From Sinotaia quadrata (Eukaryota; Mollusca; Gastropoda; Architaenioglossa; Viviparidae): a stretch of 64,000 bases of DNA. Positions 22,299-33,170 of this stretch are shown piece by piece (the stretch's first letter is position 1; every line of letters starts with the position of its first letter). The stretch lies in contig CM054183.1 of the NCBI GenBank assembly GCA_028829895.1, positions 14,686,475-14,750,474 of the forward strand, in the 5' to 3' direction. Under the pieces are notes generated by a model that saw only the letters and a program-made list of their open reading frames with translations, had not been told where the DNA came from and made no database searches. Both the position numbers and the translations under genes were made by a program.

Positions 22299-22300
<2 letters not shown>

Positions 22301-22345
<45 letters not shown>

Positions 22346-22390
22346 TGTATGTGTGTGTGTATGTGTGTGTGTGTGTATGTGTGTGTGTGT

Positions 22391-22432
<42 letters not shown>

Positions 22433-22455
22433 GTGTGTGTGTGTGTGTGTGTGTA
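22301..22455. repeat. (GT)n microsatellite
   Basis: A GT tract with TATG interruptions, placed shortly inside the D2 unit. The Cys/Val-rich frames across it are artefacts. Confidence 0.97.
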
Positions 22456-22489
22456 TGCATGCGTGCTTACGTTCGTTCGTGCGCATACT

Positions 22490-25400
22490 AATGGAAAATT
22501 TTAAAAAATTGTTATTTGCTAAGATTAGTCAATTGGGGTTTTATTGGGTTCTGTATGAACCTTTAAAAATTGTAGAAACATAAGCAATTAAGAATTTATT
22601 AATTACAGAAGATGTCGATTTGGAGGCTGTGCCAAATTTGGAGACAACGCTAGACAAGGTAAAGATTGTAAATAAGATGAGATTAACCAGTTTGAGACAA
22701 AGGAAAACGTGACGAATTCTGAGAAATGTGTGAATATGAGCCAAGTTTCACGCTGAATTCTGAATGAGATGTAGTCGAATCAAGGGAACTAACCATTGAT
22801 GTCAAACAATGAATCCTGAGTTGTCCTGATGTTTACGATGTTAAAAAGAAATTTCGGTCCCGTAATTTTCCATAATAGATTATAATAACAGAGAGCTATT
22901 CCACGCAATAGAACTGAGTGGAGCAACCATTGAAATTGTTTAATAAATAGAAGCATGTATGTAGGCCCTAATGCTTTTCTAGAGCATCATAGAATTTATT
23001 ATTTCCCGTACCTATTAATTAAAGCTTTTAGGGCAGAAAGTTTGTATAGTAAAACACAAATCAGAAATAGTGCTTTCGTTATTTCAAGTCATTCTTCCGA
23101 TTTTCGTTTAAGCAACATCACTTAGTCCCCCAATTCAAGCTGTTATTGACTACAACTGGGAAGCATTGTCGTCGGTCGAAATACTAAGCTTTTATGCGAC
23201 TTGTTGACATTAGCCAGATTTAAATGCGGGACTGGAGTGAGATAGGGAGTTAAATTTGACTCTAGTCACTTAGCAATCTTCCGGAAGTTAGAACAAAGAG
23301 CAAGTCCTCACAATGTGTATGGATACAGGGAAGTAAAGACAATTCTCACAGATGAATACAGCGAGTGAGGGGAAAACAGGCCACGTGACTAATGTGACGT
23401 TGTAAATGAAGGGTCTGTCTTAGTTACGTTCTATTGCGAATCATAGACTGGATAGATATCTGGATATGAAGTCCATTGTCACTGATGTAACGATTGTCTT
23501 TTCCAAAGTCACTAAGACACTGACACGAAAAGGGAAAAGAATTTTTTTTTAGTGAGAGAGAAACCCTTTACAAGAAGTGTGAATAATACTGTATTTTTAC
23601 AATGTATTAACAAAATGTTTTTTTCTTTCCGATTTATAATGTATTTTTCAGATGTTCTGATTCACTGTATCGTCTGAAACACTGGAAATGGTTCTGAGTT
23701 TTAACTGCAATTACAAGTGTTCTATAAAATGCAATTAATTAGTTGCAAAGTGGAGGGAATAATTTACAGTGATTGGCAGCGTGACATCAACACTTTCTGA
23801 AAGCTTCTCTTAAACAGATGCCGAAGATATATATTTTTCACTCAGATAATTTCTATGAAATATTCACGCAAATATTTCCTAGTATTTTTCATTCATAGAT
23901 ATGACTTTTGATCTCTGCTAAATAAATACGGAATGTGAGTCTGGCTGGGTAGTATGTATGTATTATGTATGTTGTGACTTTTTTAATGGAAAGAGATTCG
24001 AAACAATATATAAACATTGATAACTTTGCAATAATGGATTAGTTAATCAACTTTATTATTTAAATAATACAGGGTTAGATCATGTGTTATATTTATTAGT
24101 TAATGAACTTTATTGTTTAAATAATGCAGGGCTAGATCAAGTGTTATATTTATTAGTTCGGATGCATCCTGCATATCTTTAAAAATATATATTCTTTTAT
24201 TTTATGAAAATAAATCATAGTCAATTTTTGCATATCTCCTGGTTAATTCCTATCTTCATATTTATGCAATTGCCTCTTGTAATGTTTATACTATCTTTGT
24301 TTTGCATGTTTTGTCCTTTAAATGTCCTTAGTAAATTGTGGTGTTTGAAGGAAGTCCACCTGATTTTTGTCATGTGTTAGTAGTGATTTTACGTCAACCG
24401 CTATCACCACACTGGGTGGACTTTCACTTCACATAGTTAAGCGTTGAAAACGATCATTACAATCTAGACATTCAGAACTGTAAGTCATAATCCAGCAATT
24501 AAATCTTTACTAGTCCTTTTGTACTAGACAACAGAGATTGTAATAAATATTATAAAGATTGATTAATAGACATTCAGAACTGTAAGACATAATCCAGCAA
24601 TTAAATCTTTACTAGTCCTTTTGTACTAGAGATTGTAATATTGATTAGTAAAATTGTACAAATTGAGTGAATTGTGATGTATAAACTCTTATGAAACAGA
24701 ATTCTCACATAAATAAATTATATTTTTTTCCAGTCTCATTGTACGTTTATTCTTACCAATTAAACTCTACGCAATTCATTACGATAATATATTGAAGTTT
24801 TGTTACATCTTCGTGCTTATAATACCAGGAGGCGTGATGCATGATACAAACTACAAGGACAAAATATTTACAACATTGTGCAGTCATTTAAACAGAGGAT
24901 TGCATAGAACTGGCGTGTAGGTATAGTCTATATGCTTGGTACGCATGCACACGAGTGATAGAGCTGAGGCTTAAATGTCTTCTGCAGACACTTACGTATT
25001 TATCTCTACATTTATATAAATCAATGAAAGCTTAACAGCAGTGTAGTTATTTATTAATCGTCAGTATCGTCTTTTTGTTGTCAGATTTAGGACTGGGGGT
25101 GGGGTGGGGTGGGCCGAGTGGTAGTAAAAGTTTCATTGGCTAATTCGCTATTAATTTTGCTAAAAATACCGAGCACCTGACCTAAATATTAAGAATGTGA
25201 TGGATTAGAAATACAGAGAGTGTTTATATGTATTTTCTCCTTTATAACACAATCATAATTATAATAAAATTTAGCTAGTGATTCACGCAACGTGTGTTAA
25301 CTATCATTAGCTCTTTCTATGAAAACAATTAATCAAAAGAAACATGCCTGTATCAGTTTATCAACCTCTCATTCACCTTTGGCTTGCCCTCAATTTCTCT

Positions 25401-25500
25401 AACGCGAAAACAAGTTTGTTGTATCAGCTAACCTAGTTGTTTAGCGGAAGTCTCCTTATAAATTATATAGACAGTAGAAACAGTTAATACGTTAATGAAA
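22490..25500. other. Far-upstream flank of receptor 2, no gene recognised
   Basis: The sequence is shared with about 39.25-42.2 kb in D3, with many small differences. The homology preserves no open frame. The conserved sequence is probably just recent duplication. Confidence 0.55.
24466..24652 (+). repeat. About 102-bp tandem repeat, two copies
   Basis: The unit begins AGACATTCAGAACTGTAAG. The equivalent position in D3 (41,265-41,570) has three copies. Confidence 0.8.
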
Positions 25501-27517
25501 TTAGAATTATGAAAAATATGTTTTATAAACAGCATAACTTGTTAATATACTCTGACACTAGATTTTCTCTAGACCAGTGTGTATGTTCACTGAACTTGAG
25601 TGGCAGTGTTCAGATGAGTTCAAAACTATTGCACATTTTAAGGACGGTCGTGCATTCACATTATTCCAATATTTACGTCAATTTTGGTCAAGAGTGTGGG
25701 TGGTGATCCCCTCAATATATATGTACTCTGCACGAGCTTGTTTCCATAATCCCACATTTGAAGTTTTGTACCACTCATTCATTTTGAATATCTGTTTTTT
25801 AAAAAAATAGTTTTGATTGCATACTTTCTATCATGATATCGTTTGTAAAGCGTATCATTTTCCAAAGCCAAGAAATTATTTAATTTAGTTGTATTCAGTG
25901 GCAACCATATTTTCAACCACAATATTTTCAAACAGATACAGATGTTAATGTAGGGACTCACTTTAAGCTGTCGTTTTATGGACGATAACAGCAGATGAAA
26001 ACCAGAAGTAGCATTAGAGATCGTGGAGAAAAAAAGTACAACTAGAGCAAAGAAATTTTTTAGATTATGTTTCCTGACACAAAAGGTGCGATGCGAGTCA
26101 ACAGTTTGGGCCATTCACTACTCCATGAACTATTGGGTCTCAAGGGATATCAATGGGATGACGTTTTAGCTAAGGGAGATTAATCAATCTCACTCCACAT
26201 TTCGTCAAACTCAATGCTTGCCTCCACTCGCCATTTCTTTCTATAAATCTTGATTGTTTTATTTGAAAGTTAAATATGTAAAATTACTTCTCCGTAAAGA
26301 ATTTCAAGCGAGATTCTGCACACTAGATTTATCGCCATCTGTTACAGAAAAGTTTTGATTTGTCTGTCACTTGAGGAAGGTTCCCAGGACTAAAACACGG
26401 TCGTAACTTTAAAGATAATAATGATGGAATAATTCAAGCATAATATCAAACAGCATTTCTGGAGACTGAAATAAATAATTGTTTTCAAAGTTTCTTTTAA
26501 AAAGTGTGAAAAAATATTAAAACGAACTCTTAGGTCAAACCAGGAAATAAAATGAATCGATAACACGCCAGCAAAACTAAATGTAAATAATTTTTGGAGG
26601 GAGAAAAATTTATTTTCTCAACTGATCGATTGTGTACTATTTGATTACTCTTATTTTTAATTCAAAGGTTTTCGAAAAGCAGTTACCAGAACAATTAAAT
26701 AATTCTGTCAGAGTTATACTTAGGTCAATCAAAATGACGGCGAGAATTATGACGTACATGCCACAATTTTCTTATTTCTAAGTATAGTTGATGTGTTTGC
26801 AAATGTGTCTGATCGATTTCATATATTCACCGTGTGTTATTCTTACGTTCGTACGCGTGCTTAAATAAGTTACAGTTAAAGATTGCAGAAATATTATTTA
26901 TTTTATTTTGCATAGACCACAAAATAATTATTTTAATTTGAGGACAGGAATTACGAAAATTGTAGGTGATCATTTCCACTCATATGTGAAATCCCTTGCG
27001 AAAATTTATATTTTATATTTCTTTTTTCTCTGTCTCTCTGACTCGTTCTCTTTGCTCCTAGAGATTTTTAGTTTTTTTCTCACTCATCCTCAATCTCTCT
27101 CACACTCTCTCACTCTATCTTTTTAGGTAATCATTGCCATTCACGAAAAATATAACTGCAAATTATGTGACAAAATGACAAATTGTCATGAGAGATAATT
27201 AACGAAAATTCGAATTATATGTAATTTGAAGAAAAAGTTGTACACAATATTTCTATAGTTTAGGAAAATAGTTTACAATATTCCTTGGTATTTATTTTAA
27301 ACTCATAGAATATTTTTTCTATTTGTTATTACAAATATACAATGAAAAAAAGTAATTTTATATTTAATTTCTATCTACTAAAATTCAATAATTTAATGTT
27401 ATAGAAAATGAAAGAAAAAATAAAATAAAGTTTATTATTAAATACATTAGTATTTTAAAATAAAATTCATAGTTTAATAAAAAAAATATCTAATGTAGAT
27501 AATTTGCCCATGTACAT

Positions 27518-27525
27518 TATAAAAT
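27518..27525 (+). promoter_or_regulatory. TATA-like box, receptor 2
   Basis: TATAAAAT within CATTATAAAATGAGAGATCT, conserved at the other receptors; 274 bp before the ATG. Confidence 0.5.
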
Positions 27526-27573
27526 GAGAGATCTGCGTTGCGAATTGAAACCATCTTTTCCAAAGTCTCTGCT

Positions 27574-27712
27574 CTTTTGTAATTTGTTTGAAAAGAGCGA
27601 AAGTTACGTCAGAATTACGTTTCATGGCCTGGACGAAGTGATTGTAGTTTGTTTGAAAATAGCGAAAGTTCGGTTAGAATTACTCTTCATGGACTGGACG
27701 AAGTGATTGTAA
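27574..27712 (+). promoter_or_regulatory. 65-bp leader repeat, two copies, receptor 2
   Basis: Each unit contains TTTGTTTGAAAA, a CGAAAGTT core, an AGAATTAC stretch and TGGACGAAGTGATTGTA. They stand between the TATA-like box and the ATG. Confidence 0.65.
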
Positions 27713-27791
27713 GTGAAAACAGCAACAATTAATAATAGTGACGATTTATCTTCACATAAAAACAAAATTAGTCTTGTCTTAACAAAGTTCC

Positions 27792-29009
27792 ATGGAGTCC
27801 AGTCGCATCTTTCCCATAACCACAGACATCAGTATTACTGGTTCTATTGCCAGTTCCACCTTGGCCTCCATTGTGAGAGACAACACCAGCTTTCTGTCAA
27901 CAGCACAACTAACGGAGTGTTTGGTAATGAATGTTACAGGATTAATGTCAGGGGGTAATTCGCAGGACCCGATTAGTTCTGAACTTGAACGTTTGATTGG
28001 TGACGTCATTCTAGGTGTCCTACTGCCTGTTATCTTTCTGATTAATGCGCCGACCAACATCATCAACATGGCGGTGTTTTACAAACAAGGCCTCAAAGAG
28101 AGAATCAATCTGTGCATGTTTTGGCGATCGTTAGCTGACTTCGTCTTCGTATTCCGGTTCTACTGTCTTTATGCCGACCGTCTGTATTCCGCCATTTTGA
28201 ACAGACCACGGTATGGAGTCATTGTATTGTTTTTTTTTAAAGCAAAACTCGCTATTTTTGCCGGGTTTCAATGGACGTCAGCACTCACTACAACAATCAT
28301 TGCATGTGAAAGATGTTTCTGCGTCATCAGTCCTTTACTATCACGAAATTACGTCAAGACGAAAACTATAGCTGTCATCCTTTTTTCTTTGTCGGTAGTC
28401 ATGCTTGGTTCTGCGTATTTATTGGAAATGAGGATAAATCTTACCTGCGTCATTGACCCATTAACCAATTCTATAAGCGTGGCTGGAAGTCCTAGTAAAG
28501 AATATTTGGCAAACCAAAAATTTATTGATACTTTACAAGGAGTTGTTTTGGGCTTAGTCCTACCCTTGTCCTGTACCACGCTTGTCGTGATAAGCACGAT
28601 CGTCACTGTAATCAGTTTACGGAAGATGACCGCATGGAGATCGCGCTTGAAGTCTTCGGCTTCCTCAACTATGTCGGCACGAGACCTGTCTCTCACTCGG
28701 ACCCTCATTTTTATTTCGATATTTTTTATCTTCTGCCGAACTCCGGAATTTTTGTTGAACATTTCTTGTTTCGTATTTGTTGATTTACATGTCGGTGGAC
28801 GCTTGGGCAACACGTACACACTTATGATAAATGTTGTTTTGTTATTTTTGTTTTCCAATGCAACTTTCGACTTTTTTATTTATTATAGAACCAGCTCCAG
28901 ATTTAGAGGAGTTGTTCGAGAACTACGATGTACATGTTTCGGTAAGAAATCGAAAGAACAATTAACGGGCAATTTATCAACCGAACGTACAAATATGTCA
29001 TCTATATGA
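27792..29009 (+). CDS. Chemosensory-type class-A GPCR, copy 2
   Basis: 405 residues, collinear without gaps with copy 1. It keeps D116 in TM2, E173-R174-C175 after TM3, CRTP (315-318) in TM6 and a TM7 ending NATFDFFIYY; the Asp at 360 makes this the closest of the four to D/NPxxY. It differs from copy 1 most in the N-terminal domain (TECLVMNVTG), the second extracellular loop (NLTCVIDPLTNSISVAGSPS) and outer TM6 (LLNISCFVF), the parts that would face a ligand. Sequons include N31 and N47. A 3' flank of about 270 bp separates it from a candidate DNA transposon. It is intact and probably expressed from the TATA-like box upstream. The ligand is unknown. Confidence 0.85.
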   Translation: MESSRIFPITTDISITGSIASSTLASIVRDNTSFLSTAQLTECLVMNVTGLMSGGNSQDPISSELERLIGDVILGVLLPVIFLINAPTNIINMAVFYKQGLKERINLCMFWRSLADFVFVFRFYCLYADRLYSAILNRPRYGVIVLFFFKAKLAIFAGFQWTSALTTTIIACERCFCVISPLLSRNYVKTKTIAVILFSLSVVMLGSAYLLEMRINLTCVIDPLTNSISVAGSPSKEYLANQKFIDTLQGVVLGLVLPLSCTTLVVISTIVTVISLRKMTAWRSRLKSSASSTMSARDLSLTRTLIFISIFFIFCRTPEFLLNISCFVFVDLHVGGRLGNTYTLMINVVLLFLFSNATFDFFIYYRTSSRFRGVVRELRCTCFGKKSKEQLTGNLSTERTNMSSI

Positions 29010-29278
29010 TATATTTTGAGTTATCAATCAATTCTAATTTACAAATAAGCATTTTCTATGTTAAATTGTTATTTCATAATTTATGCCTGTTTTGATTCAG
29101 AATTTTTTGCTTAATAAAATAATAAATAAAATAAATAAAATTCACAATATATATTTTTATGCGCGTGATTTGTATGTAATATACTGTTACAAATTATATT
29201 TAAATGAACGGTATTTTCGCTAAGAAAGATAAGTCACAACGAACATTATATGAAAAGTCAGCCCGTCATTAAAAATTA

Positions 29279-29315
29279 CACTATGTAACAAATTTTTACT
29301 TTTTTTCTGTTCCTG
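29279..29315 (+). repeat. Left terminal inverted repeat
   Basis: CACTATGTAACA, then a T-rich spacer, then CTGTTCCTG. It pairs with the right end, which has a slightly shorter spacer. Confidence 0.7.
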
Positions 29316-29428
29316 GGTTGAAAGTGTGTTTTCCTAATCCGTTAGGTCTAGAACAGAAAGGAAATCACTGTTATTCCAGAAAAAACTTTGCTTCTGTGAC
29401 CGGGAATGAAATTTGGAAAATCGCGTGT

Positions 29429-29451
29429 GTTCGAGAAAATTCTCGATTTCC
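29429..29451 (+). promoter_or_regulatory. Distal heat-shock element
   Basis: GTTCGAGAAAATTCTCGATT contains alternating TTC/GAA/TTC blocks like the HSF-binding consensus, about 70 bp upstream of the main array. Confidence 0.55.
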
Positions 29452-29522
29452 TTTCAATGCCGAGCTTCCTCCCTGAACTGCTAGAGTTGTCCACATGTTT
29501 CTACAATTCTCCTGAAAACTCT

Positions 29523-29592
29523 AGAACGTTCAAGAAACTTCCAGAACTTTCGAGAAATTCTCAGAACTTTCTAGAACGTTCTTGAACGTTCC
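29523..29592 (+). promoter_or_regulatory. Heat-shock element array, 14 contiguous pentamers
   Basis: The 70 bp divide exactly into alternating nGAAn and nTTCn pentamers: AGAAC GTTCA AGAAA CTTCC, AGAAC TTTCG AGAAA TTCTC, AGAAC TTTCT AGAAC GTTCT, TGAAC GTTCC. Thirteen fit in register; the eighth (TTCTC) is one base off. Heat-shock factor trimers bind three or more such units, so this is an exceptionally strong predicted site. It ends 17 bp before a TATA box. Confidence 0.8.
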
Positions 29593-29609
29593 AAAAGTAG
29601 CTGTACAAG

Positions 29610-29617
29610 TATAAAAA
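29610..29617 (+). promoter_or_regulatory. TATA box of the transposon gene
   Basis: TATAAAAA directly downstream of the heat-shock array predicts transcription starting near 29,640, about 65 bp before the first ATG. Confidence 0.7.
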
Positions 29618-29706
29618 CACAGGTGTCTCGAACCAAGATTCCAATTCGTGTTATTGCAGACTGAAAGGATAACGATTCGTAGTTGAAGAGAAGTTATTTA
29701 TTTGAT

Positions 29707-29868
29707 ATGGCATCAAGAGATTGTTTGCATCCAGCTGATTCATTCATCGGCCATCTTCATGAGACAGCAGCAAGTCAGATAGCGAGGCAGATACTGGAGA
29801 TATGGACTACGATTCCGCAGATGAAGTTGGGGATAGAAAGCCGTACTTCCCTAACCAGAAAGACGTGA
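29707..29868 (+). other. First-ATG frame upstream of the transposon gene
   Basis: The first ATG downstream of the predicted start opens 53 codons (MASRDCLHPADSFIGHLHET) that overlap the start of the main gene in another frame. It may be an upstream ORF, or the true N-terminus separated by a frameshift: the main frame is already open from 29,763 and reads an acidic stretch (SDSEADTGD) before its first ATG. Confidence 0.35.
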
Positions 29869-31007
29869 ACGATTTAATTAGGGACCTCGGGCTTACGAAA
29901 TCGAATGCTGAGCTTCTGATATCCAGGCTCAAACAGTGGAACTTGGTTGATGATAGCGTACAAGTCACGGATCAGAGGAAGCGGCATCAAAGATTCTCCA
30001 ACTTCTTCAGTCAGCGTGATGGGCTGTGCTTCTGCAACGATGTTGCCGGTCTATTCCAGGCTATAGATATCGCATGTAATCCTATCGAATGGCGCCTATT
30101 CATAGACAGTTCATCCCAGAGCCTCAAAACCGTGTTGCTTCACAATGGAAACAACTACCCGTCTCTCCCGATGGCCCACTCTGTGCATCTCAAAGAGGAG
30201 TACACCAGTGTCAAAATGTTGTTGAGTGCATTAAAGTATGACGACTACGGATGGGAGGTCATCGGTGACTTCAAAATGGTATCATTCCTCATGGGTATTC
30301 AAGGAGGTTTCACGAAATTTCCTTGTTTCCTCTGTCTCTGGGACAGCTGTGACACTAAGGCGCATTATCGCACAAAGGACTGGCCACAACGGACCGAGTT
30401 TTCTGTTGGGAAGAGCAATGTGAAGTGGGCGCCGCTGATAGAACCTCATAAAGTGCTTATGCCACCGCTGCACATCAAGTTAGGCCTCATTAAGCAATTT
30501 GTCACTGCTCTTGACAAGGAGTCAGCAGCATTTCAATACCTCCAAGATCTTTTTCCAAAGCTGTCCGAGGCTAAGGTCAGGGCTAGTATATTCGTCGGAC
30601 CACAGATCAAGAAGATCATAGAATGTGAGGATTTCGCAAAGCTATTGAACAAGACGGAGAGAGCGGCTTGGAGCAGTTTCGTTGCAGTTGTTCAGGGCTT
30701 CCTAGGTAATCACAAAGCTGAAAACTATGTGGAGTTGGTGGAGACTCTCATAAAGAATTACGCCACAATGGGATGCAGAATGTCTCTGAAAGTCCATATC
30801 CTTGATTCGCATCTCGACAAATTCAAGGAGAACATGGGCGCTTACTCGGAGGAGCAAGGCGAGCGCTTTCATCAAGATATATTGAACTTTGAACGTCGTT
30901 ACCAAGGACAGTATAACGAAAAAATGATGGGGGACTACATTTGGGGGCTACTTCGAGAGAGTGATTCACAGTACAATCGTAAATCTAGAAAATCTACACA
31001 TTTCTGA
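29802..31007 (+). CDS. Transposase-like protein of a widespread uncharacterised animal family
   Basis: 401 codons from the first in-frame ATG. I recognise the pattern as a multicopy family in arthropods, cnidarians and molluscs that is usually annotated as uncharacterised; I know no established function. Landmarks: NDLIRDLGLTKSNAELLISR (about 23-42), EWRLFIDSS (D102), SLKTVLLHNGN, VIGDFKMVSFLMGIQGG (D156), CxxC at 175/178, KDWPQR (192-197), MPPLHIKLG (220-228), FLGNHKAENY (300-309), H332/H337 and SEEQGERFHQDI (349-360). D102-D156-CxxC-H-E350/354 could be an RNase H-like transposase core with a metal-binding insert, as in several cut-and-paste superfamilies; this is inference. Location between terminal inverted repeats supports a transposase role. 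No introns are seen. A frameshift near 29,765 may have cost the N-terminus. Confidence 0.7.
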   Translation: MDYDSADEVGDRKPYFPNQKDVNDLIRDLGLTKSNAELLISRLKQWNLVDDSVQVTDQRKRHQRFSNFFSQRDGLCFCNDVAGLFQAIDIACNPIEWRLFIDSSSQSLKTVLLHNGNNYPSLPMAHSVHLKEEYTSVKMLLSALKYDDYGWEVIGDFKMVSFLMGIQGGFTKFPCFLCLWDSCDTKAHYRTKDWPQRTEFSVGKSNVKWAPLIEPHKVLMPPLHIKLGLIKQFVTALDKESAAFQYLQDLFPKLSEAKVRASIFVGPQIKKIIECEDFAKLLNKTERAAWSSFVAVVQGFLGNHKAENYVELVETLIKNYATMGCRMSLKVHILDSHLDKFKENMGAYSEEQGERFHQDILNFERRYQGQYNEKMMGDYIWGLLRESDSQYNRKSRKSTHF

Positions 31008-31219
31008 ACCTTGTTGAGTGGTTTCCGACTGTGTTTGTCTATTCCTTGTGCAATTTTTGTTTTTACCTGATCATAATGATGAAAATGAAAAAAAATCCTT
31101 CTATTTTCACAAAAACCGAGTTTTCTTCGTGCTGTTGTCGTGTAAGCAAAGTTTGTGCTTAATGAAGTCATTTTTTCACGTACTTTAGACATAAGCAATT
31201 GAAATATAACACTTAGAAG

Positions 31220-31247
31220 CCAGGAACAAAAATTGTGTTACATAGTG
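31220..31247 (-). repeat. Right terminal inverted repeat
   Basis: Reverse complement CACTATGTAACACAATTTTT followed by GTTCCTGG, matching the left end with a shorter internal T-rich spacer. Confidence 0.7.
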
Positions 31248-31757
31248 ATTGCTAATAATTTCTTGTGATACCTTTTTGGAGGTCTTTATATTATATTGAA
31301 CTCCGTATCTATCTACTTTAAAATATACATTCTAACATAACGCTATCTACTCTAAAACACTTCTGTCCATCTCTGTTTCCCATTCGCTGGTTTCGTTCTC
31401 GTAAATCATAACCATTGGATAATGAAAACTACCACTGGTTTGCATTACATCAGCAATTTTTAGCATATTCTCGATTCAGGTTATATACTTCCAACTTTGA
31501 CACTTTTATAAATGCCTTCATTAAAAGTACCAAAGTTAAGTTACTTTGACAATTTAACAATATATACAACAAATAATTTTTAAAAGGAAGCAGCTAATTT
31601 ATTCTGCCACACAAAATCTAACTCGTGTCTCTAGAAAAAGTGTACACACATTTCTGACAAAAAACATGCACATTTGCTCTTATTAACATCTTATGTTTGT
31701 CTCCTTAACGTGCATACGTCTAAACATACACACGTCTTATTAACGTCGCACACATCT

Positions 31758-31793
<36 letters not shown>

Positions 31794-32110
31794 GGTCGTA
31801 GTGCTTTTATCGCACAAACACGCATGAATATAATAAAAATGACGGAAAGGAGTTAATCAAATTTGTACTATTTGGTATAGCTCTTAATAAAATATCCCTA
31901 CCTTAGTTTTGGAGGCCATTGTCACGAAACCTCTAAAAATAACTAGAGTTAATTTAACAACACATATTACCTAGGATAGTAATGTTTATAAACAGTAGCC
32001 AACCCCGAATTGACATCATTAAATATGTCACCTATCATACAGGAACAGAAGGTCAAGGTCACTTTGTCTAAACTGTACATTATTATTCTGATAAACTTTG
32101 ATCCTAAATT
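31248..32110 (+). repeat. End of duplicon D2 and modules A and B, copy 3
   Basis: 31,248-31,380 is the continuation of the receptor 3' flank (compare 62,970-63,080). It is followed by module A (GGATAATGAAAACTACCACT) and module B with a short (CA)n at 31,757-31,791. Unlike D1, D3 and D4 there is no TCTA microsatellite here. No gene is seen. Confidence 0.65.
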
Positions 32111-32199
32111 TCTGCCTACGTCGTCTCTTTCTAAATCATGGACGATATAAACTCCCACTTAATCCACTCCCCACAAATAAATCCACCATAAGCAGAACC

Positions 32200-32870
32200 T
32201 CGAAGTAAGACTAAGTTTAACCGTTACCAGCAATTCAGTGACTGTAACAGTTACAGAAATCATCGAGTGCAGGATGCCTGACTATTAACGGCAGAAATGA
32301 AACGAATGTAACCATAACTCAGTGGCAGTATAGAAATTATAGACGAACAGAGTGTTACAGTAGCTGTTAACATCTACTAGTCAGAGCGAAGGTAACCTAT
32401 AACTGCTGTAAATGAACGAGTGTAACCGTTTCAGTAATTCATTGACTGTAACTGTTAAAGAAAAAAATCAAATCAAAGGATAATCGCTAAACAACAGTAC
32501 GTAAGCGAGTGTAATCATTGCAGTAACTCGCTGAGTGTAGCGGTTAAAGAAACAAATAATATAGTGTAAGGGTAATCGCTAAACAACAGTAAGTAAGCGA
32601 GTGTAATCATTGCAGTAACTCGCTGAGTGTAGCGGTTACAGAAACAAACATGATGTAAGGGCAGCTGTTAACGACGGCGAGCGAGATAGTGTATCCGTTT
32701 CAGTATCTCAGAGTGCTTAGCCAGTATAGCGGACCAAAAGTAGGATTGAAAACAAAAGAACGCTATTCTTGTGGTATTACAGCGTGCTTAGCCAGTATAG
32801 TGGACCAAAAGTAGGATTGAAAACAAAAGAACGCTATTCTTGAAGTAATAGCGACCGACACTGATACTGT
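32200..32870 (+). repeat. Imperfect tandem repeats (about 75-bp then 68-bp units)
   Basis: Two or three diverged units have the pattern GCGAGTGTAATCATTGCAGT then AACTCGCTGAGTGTAGCGGT. They are followed by two copies of a unit containing CTTAGCCAGTATAG and GAACGCTATTCTTG. The same order recurs at 35.55-36.15 kb. Confidence 0.7.
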
Positions 32871-32959
32871 CAACAGCTTTAGCTATTTTTTATTTATTTT
32901 TTAGTACACAGCGGCTAGCAATTGGTGAAGAGCTAATCTATGTAATTCCACTCAAATTC

Positions 32960-33170
32960 AACTTAACATGGTATAATATCTACTTAATGATTTTAGATTT
33001 AGCTGTATGTAACATTAGGTCTAAGTATCTTGACCTGGTAAAATATCTACTTATTTAGCTGTATGTAACATTAGCTCTAAGTATCTTGACCTGGTATAAT
33101 ATCTACTTAATGATTTTAAATTTAGATTTATGTAACATTAACTCTAAGTATCTTGACCTGGTATCATGTC
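32960..33170 (+). repeat. About 65-bp tandem repeat, three copies
   Basis: The unit contains ATCTTGACCTGGTAWAATAT and TGTATGTAACATTAGSTCTA. The copies differ by a few bases and one deletion. Confidence 0.75.

Larger units (their letters stand above)
22211..29278 (+). repeat. Receptor-bearing duplicon D2, main part
   Basis: It starts with one 33-bp unit (AACATAACAAAGAAACCAAT) that is amplified in D3. It then follows D3 (39.2-42.2 kb) through the 22.5-25.2 kb region and D4 (59-61.4 kb) through the 5' flank. The stretch 25.2-25.5 kb matches D4 and differs from D1/D3, so units are mosaics. The unit resumes after the TIR element at 31,248 and fades near 31,620. Confidence 0.75.
29279..31247 (+). 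mobile_element. Candidate TIR DNA transposon with heat-shock promoter
   Basis: The left end CACTATGTAACAAATTTTTA and right end TGTTACATAGTG are inverted copies; both continue inward with similarity up to a TGTTCCTGG / CCAGGAACA block (about 35 bp). D4 lacks this block at the corresponding place (about 62,955), so it inserted into D2 after duplication. Flanking tetramers are ATTA and ATTG, an imperfect possible duplication. The CACTA start recalls CMC (CACTA/Mirage/Chapaev) elements, but that placement is inference. Inside are a heat-shock promoter and one gene. Confidence 0.65.

Noticed and set aside
29275..31251. Claiming a definite target duplication for the TIR element
   Set aside because: ATTA and ATTG differ by one base and the empty site in D4 is too diverged to decide the length.
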